Assembly (NCBI GenBank): GCA_020049615.1
Contig: JAIFKN010000241.1
Location: 1 to 18,769, forward strand
DNA from: a bacterium
GTDB taxonomy: Bacteria > Planctomycetota > UBA11346
Direction: 5' to 3'
DNA: 18,769 nucleotides
The position numbers were made by a program, and so were the translations under genes. Positions within the stretch are counted from its first letter, which is position 1, and each line of letters starts with the position of its first letter. Positions 13,320-18,769 of the stretch are shown in pieces. The notes under the pieces are model-generated. The model was not told the DNA's origin. It saw nothing but the letters and a program-made list of their open reading frames with translations, and made no database searches.

Positions 13320-14875
13320 AGTCGGTGACCAGACGCGTGCGCAAGGCACCGCCGTCGGGCCGGCCGGTCGCGGTGATCGACTGCGGGACCAGCGCGGTGC
13401 GCGCCCTGCTGGTCGAGATCCGGCCAGATGGTCCGCGCACCCTCGAGGACATCGTCCGTCCGGTCGATCTCGGAGCCGGGCTGACCGGAGGCAAGCTCTC
13501 CCACGAGGCGATGGCCGAGGTCATCGAGGCTGTCGCCGGGATCCGCGAGGCCATGCGCTCCTATGGCATCGAGCAGGTCCGCGCGGTCGCGACCAGCGGC
13601 GTACGTGAATCGGCCAATGGCGACGTGCTGATCGAACGCGTGCGCGCCGCCACCGGCATCGAACTCGAGCCGATCGACGGTGCCGAGGAGGCGCGGCTCT
13701 ATTACGCCGGCCTCGATGTCCTGCTCAGGGGGCAGGGCGGCCACCTCAAAGGCCAGTCGTTGGTGGTCGAGATCGGCGGCGGCGGCGCCGTCCTCGGCCT
13801 GGTCAGCGATGGCAAGCTGGTGCGCTCCTCCGACGAGCACTACGGCACCGTGCGCGTATTCGAACGCTTCTCCACCATGCGCGACAGTGGCGACTACGCC
13901 GTGTCGATCGACCGCGACGCCCAGGGCGCGGCGCGCATGATGCTGGTGCGCTATCCCGTGGACCGCATCGCCGCGATCTACGCCAATGGCGGAGATGTGC
14001 GCCGTCTGCTTGCCCAGATCCGTCCTGACGCCCAGGGCCAGGTCGAACCGCTGCCGGCGGCTGGCATCCGCCGCTGGTACGACGCCATGTGCAGGCTGTC
14101 GCACAAGGCGCGCGCCGAGCGCTGCGGCTGCGATGAGCGCGGCGCCGACCTGCTGCTGCCGGCCGCCGCCATCCTCCTCCACGTCTGCCAGATCACCGGC
14201 CAGGACCAGGTGCTGGTCCCGCGCACCTCGCTGCGCGACGGCCTGCTCGCCGACCTGCTGCCCGGGGCGCTGGGGCCGCACCACCTCGACCGCGAACACA
14301 TCCTGGCCGAGGCCCGGGCCTTGGTTGAGCGCTTCGGCGGCGACCTCGCCTACGCCGAGAACACCGCCAGCCTGGCGGTGCAGCTCTTCGAGCAGACGCG
14401 CAGTCTGCACGGCCTCGGGCCGCGCGAACGCGCCCTGCTCGAGTTCGCCTCGCTGGTGCACGACATCGGCGCCTACATCAACGTGCGCGAGCGGCACAAG
14501 CACACGCTCTACATCCTCGACCATACCGACATCGCCGGAATGACCGCCGAGGAGAAGCGCATGGTCGGCCAGATCGCGCGCTATCACCGCCGCAGCAGCC
14601 CGCAGTCCCACCACGAGGGGTTCCAGATCCTCGGCCGGCGCGGCAAGGTGGTGGTGGCCCAGCTCGCCAGCATCCTGCGCATCGCGTATTCCCTCGACGT
14701 CGAGCGCAGCCAGCGCATCAAGAAGCTGCGTTGCGACGTGGTGCCGGGCCGCCTGCTCATCCGCGTCGACCGGCGGCAGATCGCCCTCGAGCGCAACGCC
14801 ATCGAGGACAAGAAGCTCATGTTCGAGGAGACCTTCGGCCTGCGCGTGGATGTCATCTCGCGCGAAGGAGAATAG
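13316..14875 (+). CDS. ppx: Exopolyphosphatase / guanosine pentaphosphatase (Ppx/GppA) with C-terminal HD domain
   Basis: The product is 519 residues, close to the length of long-form E. coli Ppx. The GTG start at 13316 overlaps the ROK kinase stop. The actin-like ATPase fold is shown by VAVIDCGTSAVRALLVEI (residues 18-35, phosphate-1 loop) and VVEIGGGGAVLGLVSDGKL (phosphate-2 loop), with VRAVATSGVRESANGD between them. The C-terminal third is HD-like: LVHDIGAYINVRERHKHT (His382-Asp383), ILDHTDIAGM and ARYHRRSSP. Such enzymes release phosphate from the ends of polyphosphate and/or convert pppGpp to ppGpp in the cytoplasm. DCGTS replaces the more common DIGSNS at the first loop, a mild divergence. 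The stop TAG (14873-14875) lies 2 bases before the ppk1 GTG, so synthesis and degradation of polyphosphate are encoded side by side. Confidence 0.92.
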   Translation: MKSVTRRVRKAPPSGRPVAVIDCGTSAVRALLVEIRPDGPRTLEDIVRPVDLGAGLTGGKLSHEAMAEVIEAVAGIREAMRSYGIEQVRAVATSGVRESANGDVLIERVRAATGIELEPIDGAEEARLYYAGLDVLLRGQGGHLKGQSLVVEIGGGGAVLGLVSDGKLVRSSDEHYGTVRVFERFSTMRDSGDYAVSIDRDAQGAARMMLVRYPVDRIAAIYANGGDVRRLLAQIRPDAQGQVEPLPAAGIRRWYDAMCRLSHKARAERCGCDERGADLLLPAAAILLHVCQITGQDQVLVPRTSLRDGLLADLLPGALGPHHLDREHILAEARALVERFGGDLAYAENTASLAVQLFEQTRSLHGLGPRERALLEFASLVHDIGAYINVRERHKHTLYILDHTDIAGMTAEEKRMVGQIARYHRRSSPQSHHEGFQILGRRGKVVVAQLASILRIAYSLDVERSQRIKKLRCDVVPGRLLIRVDRRQIALERNAIEDKKLMFEETFGLRVDVISREGE

Positions 14876-14877
14876 CC

Positions 14878-17022
14878 GTGCCTCAGCCCACCAGCGTGTT
14901 CCGCCACGAAGGCGGAGTTTTTCCTGACGCCCGCCGATACCAGCGCCGCGAGCTCAGCTGGCTGGCGTTCAACCGCCGCGTGCTGGAGGAGGCGCAGGAC
15001 GGAGGCGTTCCGCTGGTCGAACGCGCCAAGTTCCTGGCCATCGTCAGCTCGAACCTCGACGAGTTCGTCATGGTGCGGGTGGCCGAGCTTGCCGGCTTGG
15101 CCAAGGGCAAGGGCGACGAGGGCGACGAGGCGCGAGGCCTGCTGGGCGAGATCCGCGCCGGCATGCGCGCCATGCTCGCCGACCAGTACGCCTGCTGGCG
15201 CGACGAGGTGGTGCCGGCCCTGGCCGAGGAGGGGCTGACCATCGTCCCGCCGCAATCCTGGACCGAGGTCGACCGCGAGACCCTGCGGGTGTTCTGGCGC
15301 GACCAGCTCGAACCGGTGGTGACGCCGCTGGCGGTCGATCCGACCCGTCCGTTCCCCACCATCCCCAACCGCTCGATCACCGTTGCCGTCCAACTCGCTG
15401 GCGACGACGGCGAGAGCAAGAACGCCATCGTCACGGTGCCGCGCGACAACCGCCTGGTCGCCCTGGTCAGCAAACCGGGCTGCTACGCCATGATCGAGGA
15501 CGTGCTGATGCACCACCTCGACGCGCTGTTTCCAGGCCATGCCATCGCTTCGCGCTGCCTTTTCCGCGTCACCCGCGACGGCGCCATCGAGATCGACGAG
15601 GAGCAGTCCGCCGATCTGCTCACCGAACTCGAGCAGGAGTTGTTCGACCGTGAGCGCGGCGATCCGGTGCGCCTGGAGGTCGTCGACGGCGGCGATCCCG
15701 GACTGCGCGCCTGGCTGGCGCAGCGCCTCGACCTCGACGAGGCCGCGATCACCACGGTCGGTGGCCCGCTCGACCTGACCTTCCTCTTCGGCCTGGGTGA
15801 GAAGCTAGATCAGCTCCCGGATGGCCCCAGGCCCGACCTGCGCGACCCCCCGCTGCCGGTGCAGATGAACCCGACGGTGTGGGACGACCCGTTCGCCGCC
15901 ATCGCTTCTGGCGACATCCTGCTGCACCATCCCTACGAGAGCTACCAGCGCGTGGTCGAACTGGTCGAGCGCGCCGCCGACGACGCCCGCGTCCTCGCCA
16001 TCAAGCAGACCCTCTATCGGGTTAGCGGCAATTCGCCGATCATCCGCGCCCTGGCCCGGGCAGCCCGCGCCGGCAAGCAAGTGACGGTGCTGATCGAGTT
16101 GAAGGCCCGCTTCGATGAGGCCGCCAACATCCGCTGGGCCCGCGCCCTGGAGGACGCCGGGGCCCACGTCGTCTACGGCCTGGTCGGCTACAAGGTCCAC
16201 GCCAAGCTGCTGCTCATCGTGCGTCGCGACGAGGATGGCCTGCGCCGCTACTGCCACCTCGGCACCGGCAACTACAACGACAAGACGGCGCGCCTGTACA
16301 CCGACCTCTCCTACATGACCAGCAACGAGGCGGTCGGGCGCGACGTCGCCGCCCTGTTCAACATGCTCACCGGCTACAGCCGTCCGCCGGAGCTCGAACG
16401 CCTGTGGGTCAGCCCGCTGACCATGCGCACGAACATGGTCGAGGCGATCCGCCGCGAGGCGGTGAACGCCAAGGCCGGCAGGCCGGCGCGGATCACCGCC
16501 AAGTTCAACGCCCTGGTCGACGAGGGCATCTGCGACGAGCTCTACGCCGCCTCCAAGGCCGGGGTCGAAATCGACCTGATCGTGCGCGGCATGTGCATCC
16601 TGCGCGCAGGGGTGAAGGGCCTGTCCGAGCGCATCCGCGTCCACTCGCTGATCGGCCGCCTGCTTGAGCATTCGCGCATCTTCCGCTTCGAGAACGACGG
16701 CAAGCCGCAGTTCCTCATCGCCTCGGCCGACTGGATGACCAGGAACCTCGACCGGCGGGTCGAGAGCGCGGTGCTGATCGACGACCCCCGTCTCACCGGC
16801 AGGCTGCAGGCCATCCTCGACATCTGCCTGCAGGATGACTGCGGCGTGCGCGACCTGCGCCCGGATGGCACCTATGTCAGGCGCACAGCGAAGACCGGCG
16901 ACCGCTCGCGTTGCGCCTTCGCGCGGTTGTGCGCCGAGTCGTCGGCCCAGGCCGGGACGGTCGCCGGCCCGGCGGCTGCCCCGACCTTCCGGCCCCGGCG
17001 CAAGGGTGGGCGCCCGAAATAG
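14878..17022 (+). CDS. ppk1: Polyphosphate kinase 1
   Basis: The product is 714 residues, within the usual size of PPK1. The start is GTG 14878 with AAGGAG at 14865-14870, an ideal ribosome binding site; the longer open frame to 14731 overlaps ppx and is rejected. The N domain is shown by RRELSWLAFNRRVLEEA and the SSNLDEFVMVR helix. Later signatures are LLHHPYESY, IKQTLYRVSGNSPI, GYKVHAKLLLI with the autophosphorylated His at residue 441, GTGNYNDKTARLYTDLS, and HSRIFRFEN (His598). The enzyme transfers the ATP gamma-phosphate reversibly onto growing polyphosphate. The last roughly 45 residues form a basic, Ala/Pro/Arg-rich tail (ending RPRRKGGRPK) beyond the conserved core, perhaps for RNA or polyphosphate binding. 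It is co-transcribed with ppx in a tight operon. Confidence 0.96.
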   Translation: MPQPTSVFRHEGGVFPDARRYQRRELSWLAFNRRVLEEAQDGGVPLVERAKFLAIVSSNLDEFVMVRVAELAGLAKGKGDEGDEARGLLGEIRAGMRAMLADQYACWRDEVVPALAEEGLTIVPPQSWTEVDRETLRVFWRDQLEPVVTPLAVDPTRPFPTIPNRSITVAVQLAGDDGESKNAIVTVPRDNRLVALVSKPGCYAMIEDVLMHHLDALFPGHAIASRCLFRVTRDGAIEIDEEQSADLLTELEQELFDRERGDPVRLEVVDGGDPGLRAWLAQRLDLDEAAITTVGGPLDLTFLFGLGEKLDQLPDGPRPDLRDPPLPVQMNPTVWDDPFAAIASGDILLHHPYESYQRVVELVERAADDARVLAIKQTLYRVSGNSPIIRALARAARAGKQVTVLIELKARFDEAANIRWARALEDAGAHVVYGLVGYKVHAKLLLIVRRDEDGLRRYCHLGTGNYNDKTARLYTDLSYMTSNEAVGRDVAALFNMLTGYSRPPELERLWVSPLTMRTNMVEAIRREAVNAKAGRPARITAKFNALVDEGICDELYAASKAGVEIDLIVRGMCILRAGVKGLSERIRVHSLIGRLLEHSRIFRFENDGKPQFLIASADWMTRNLDRRVESAVLIDDPRLTGRLQAILDICLQDDCGVRDLRPDGTYVRRTAKTGDRSRCAFARLCAESSAQAGTVAGPAAAPTFRPRRKGGRPK

Positions 17023-17057
17023 GGCAGTTGACCCGGCTCCGATCCTGCCAGCCGCGC

Positions 17058-18680
17058 ATGCGCTGCCTCACGTTGTTCCTCCTCGCCGTCCTGCTGACTG
17101 CCGCTGATCCGCCGCCGACCGCGGCTGCGGCACCGGAGGTCGCCTCGGTCGAGCAACGGCTCTCGCCGGTCAAGACCGACAATCCGCGCGACACTATGCG
17201 CTCGTTCATGCGTGCCATGGACCGGCACGTGCAGGCCCTGGCCGAGCGCGACCGCAAGGCCGAGGCCTGGCTCGACGATGCGGTGCGCTGCCTCGACCTG
17301 AGTTCGAGCAATCCGGTCGGCCGCGACAACATCGGCCGGGAGGCGGCGCGCCACCTCAAGGAGGTCATCGACCGCGTCATCATCATCGACTACGACCGCG
17401 TCCCGGATTCCACCGAACTGGTGCGCTGGCGGCTGCGCGGCAGCGAGATCGCGGTGCACCGCATGACCGTCGGCGACCGTACCGGCGAATACCTCTTCAC
17501 GCCGGACACGGTGGCGCGGGCCAGGGACTTCTTCCTCAAGGTGCGCGACCTGCCACTGCTCGACGGCGCCACCGGCGGCGGCTTCCATGCCCCGTGGCAG
17601 GAGCAGTGGGTGCCACCGTCGCTCCGCCCCGAGGTCTTCGGCGTCGCCTACTGGCAGTGGCTGCTGATCGGCGGTCTCATCTTCGTCGGCCTGGTCATGC
17701 GCCAGCTGGTCCGTTTCGCCGGATTCCTGGTCAAGCATGCCACAAGCAAGACGTCGATGACCTGGGACGACGAACTGGTTGATGCCCTGATCGGCCCGGT
17801 CACCCATCTCGGCACCACAGGGGTCTGGTTCGCATCCCTGCACCTGATCGGGGTCGGCGGCACCGCCTACACGGTCATCGCCTTCCTGATCAAGGGGGCG
17901 TTCTTCGTCAACCTCGCATATCTCGCCTACAAGCTCGCCGGCTTCATCGGCAACCAGCTCGAGCATCGGGTCCGGCAGAAGCACCAGGACATCAACCAGG
18001 GCCTGCTGCGCCTGCTCAAGCAGACCCTGCAGATCCTCGCCCTGGTGTTCTGCCTGCTGTTGGGGGCTCAGAACATGGGCATGGACGTCGCCAGCCTGAT
18101 CGCCGGCCTCGGCATCGGCGGCCTCGCCTTCGCCCTCGCCGCCAAGGACACGCTCGCCAACCTGCTTGGCTCGGTGATGCTCATGCTCGACCGCCCCTTC
18201 CGCGTCGGCGACTGGATCAAGGTCAAGGGCGAGGAGGGGACGGTCGAGGAGATCGGCTTCCGCTGCACCCGCATCCGCACGTTCTACAACTCGGTGGTCT
18301 CGATCCCCAACTCCGAGCTGGTGCTGAACAACATCGACAACATGGGCATGCGCGAATGGCGGCGGGTGCGGGAGACCTATGCGATCGTCTACGGCACGCC
18401 GACTGCACGCATCGAGGAGTTCTGCAACGGGGTCCGCGCCATCCTCCAAGCCTGCCCAGCGGTGAAGCAGGACGGCATCTCGGTCTACTTCAACGCCCTC
18501 GGCGCCTCCTCGCTTGATGTGCTGGTGAACTACCACCTCAAGGCCGCGACCTGGAACGAAGAGCTCGAGGTGCACCAGGGCCTGCTCCTGGCCGTCCTGC
18601 GGCTGGGCGAGCGGATCCCGGTCGAGTTCGCCTTCCCCACTCAGACCCTGCACGTCGCCAGCCTGCCCAAGGCCACCTGA
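17058..18680 (+). CDS. MscS-family mechanosensitive ion channel with periplasmic N-terminal domain
   Basis: The product is 540 residues from ATG 17058 (MRCLTLFLLAVLLTAADP), giving a clean signal peptide of about 20 residues. The open frame further upstream overlaps ppk1. Residues about 20-195 form a soluble, charged, probably periplasmic domain. Transmembrane segments follow: YWQWLLIGGLIFVGLVM, WFASLHLIGVGG, VIAFLIKGAFFVNLAYLAY and ILALVFCLLLGA. The pore helix is DVASLIAGLGIGGLAFALAA, then the MscS beta domain RPFRVGDWIKVKGEEGTVEEIGFRCTRIRT and VSIPNSELVLNNIDN. The C-terminal alpha-beta domain is complete. The channel should release ions and small solutes on hypo-osmotic shock. It lies 35 bases after ppk1, probably in the same transcript. 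Possible links are phosphate or osmotic stress. No strong ribosome binding site is visible. Confidence 0.93.
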   Translation: MRCLTLFLLAVLLTAADPPPTAAAAPEVASVEQRLSPVKTDNPRDTMRSFMRAMDRHVQALAERDRKAEAWLDDAVRCLDLSSSNPVGRDNIGREAARHLKEVIDRVIIIDYDRVPDSTELVRWRLRGSEIAVHRMTVGDRTGEYLFTPDTVARARDFFLKVRDLPLLDGATGGGFHAPWQEQWVPPSLRPEVFGVAYWQWLLIGGLIFVGLVMRQLVRFAGFLVKHATSKTSMTWDDELVDALIGPVTHLGTTGVWFASLHLIGVGGTAYTVIAFLIKGAFFVNLAYLAYKLAGFIGNQLEHRVRQKHQDINQGLLRLLKQTLQILALVFCLLLGAQNMGMDVASLIAGLGIGGLAFALAAKDTLANLLGSVMLMLDRPFRVGDWIKVKGEEGTVEEIGFRCTRIRTFYNSVVSIPNSELVLNNIDNMGMREWRRVRETYAIVYGTPTARIEEFCNGVRAILQACPAVKQDGISVYFNALGASSLDVLVNYHLKAATWNEELEVHQGLLLAVLRLGERIPVEFAFPTQTLHVASLPKAT

Positions 18681-18688
18681 GGGCTTGC

Positions 18689-18707
18689 CTCGGCGAACAT
18701 TCCCGAG
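18689..18707 (+). terminator. Small hairpin after the MscS gene
   Basis: CTCGG (18689-18693) pairs with CCGAG (18703-18707) around a 9-base loop, just after the channel stop (18680) and before tRNA-Glu. No T-run follows, so termination is uncertain. It could end the polyphosphate operon or simply separate it from the tRNA. Confidence 0.2.
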
Positions 18708-18725
18708 ACATTCCGCACCCGTCAG

Positions 18726-18769
18726 GCTCCCATCATCTAGAGGCCTAGGATACCGGATTTTCATTCCGG
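18726..18769 (+). tRNA. tRNA-Glu (UUC), 5' part, truncated by the window end
   Basis: The sequence reads as a tRNA from base 18726. The acceptor 5' strand is GCTCCCA followed by the TC linker. The D arm is ATC-TAGAGGCCTAG-GAT, with the GG of the D loop and the TCTAGAGGCC element typical of bacterial tRNA-Glu. The anticodon stem is CCGGA/TCCGG (18753-18757 and 18765-18769) with loop TTTTCAT, giving anticodon TTC (18760-18762). The variable loop, T arm, acceptor 3' strand and any CCA lie outside the window. Confidence 0.9.

Noticed and set aside
12989..14614. 541-codon open frame on the minus strand
   Set aside because: Shadow of ppx and the ROK kinase; the His/Asp/Val-rich composition reflects antisense reading of GC-rich codons.
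16872..18764. 630-codon open frame on the minus strand
   Set aside because: It is antisense to the MscS gene and the end of ppk1 and runs into the tRNA. It has low-complexity composition and no motifs.

Overview
The window is gene-dense, very GC-rich bacterial DNA. By eye it is around 70% G+C, with G or C at most third codon positions. Genes are packed with 1-10 base overlaps (ATGA, GTGA or TGATG), and no gene-free stretch exceeds about 145 bases. A lipoprotein, a membrane-fusion-protein ABC exporter and a SatP-type transporter point to a didermic (Gram-negative type) bacterium. The exporter permeases resemble ones I recall from Planctomycetota and neighbouring groups, but I cannot place the organism firmly. 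The strain looks chromosomal: there are no transposases, phage genes, CRISPR arrays or rRNAs.

Layout. (1) 1-1443, minus: the first 29 codons of an MGDG-synthase-like glycosyltransferase, coupled to a membrane/coiled-coil protein of unknown function. (2) 1524-4662, plus: a compact run of a small unknown protein, an inositol-monophosphatase/CysQ-like phosphatase, a lipoprotein, and the alpha and beta subunits of a class I fumarase (or related hydro-lyase). After a 142-base leader with two small hairpins comes a SatP/YaaH acetate-succinate transporter (4805-5398). (3) 12233-5402, minus: a long series that reads as one transcription direction. It holds a frameshifted metallophosphoesterase, an adenosine deaminase-like amidohydrolase, a membrane fusion protein, a MacB/LolD-type ATPase, two FtsX/MacB-type permeases and an unknown 157-residue protein. 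Two large imperfect inverted repeats of one sequence family (8939-9050 and 11412-11501) sit in the only two sizeable gaps of this series. (4) 12360-18680, plus: a ROK sugar kinase, an exopolyphosphatase/GppA with an HD domain, polyphosphate kinase 1 and an MscS-type channel, followed by the 5' part of tRNA-Glu(UUC) running off the end.

The most interesting signal is in the first permease (7065-8213, minus). Its reading frame is interrupted by a single TGA at codon 67 and is otherwise intact on both sides in the same frame. The TGA falls where I recall related permeases having a conserved cysteine (an RFCP-type motif). A 10-base-pair hairpin with one bulged A lies 18-46 bases downstream, in the range expected of a bacterial SECIS element. 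The gene is therefore a candidate selenoprotein ABC permease; the alternatives are a nonsense mutation or a sequence error. Because the first gene of the same series (the metallophosphoesterase) carries an apparent frameshift, decay or sequence error must be excluded first.

Functionally, region 4 looks like a polyphosphate/phosphorylated-sugar module with an osmotic safety valve. Region 2 suggests C4-dicarboxylate and acetate metabolism. Region 3 couples a purine-type deaminase to a tripartite efflux or lipoprotein-handling system whose substrate cannot be read from sequence.
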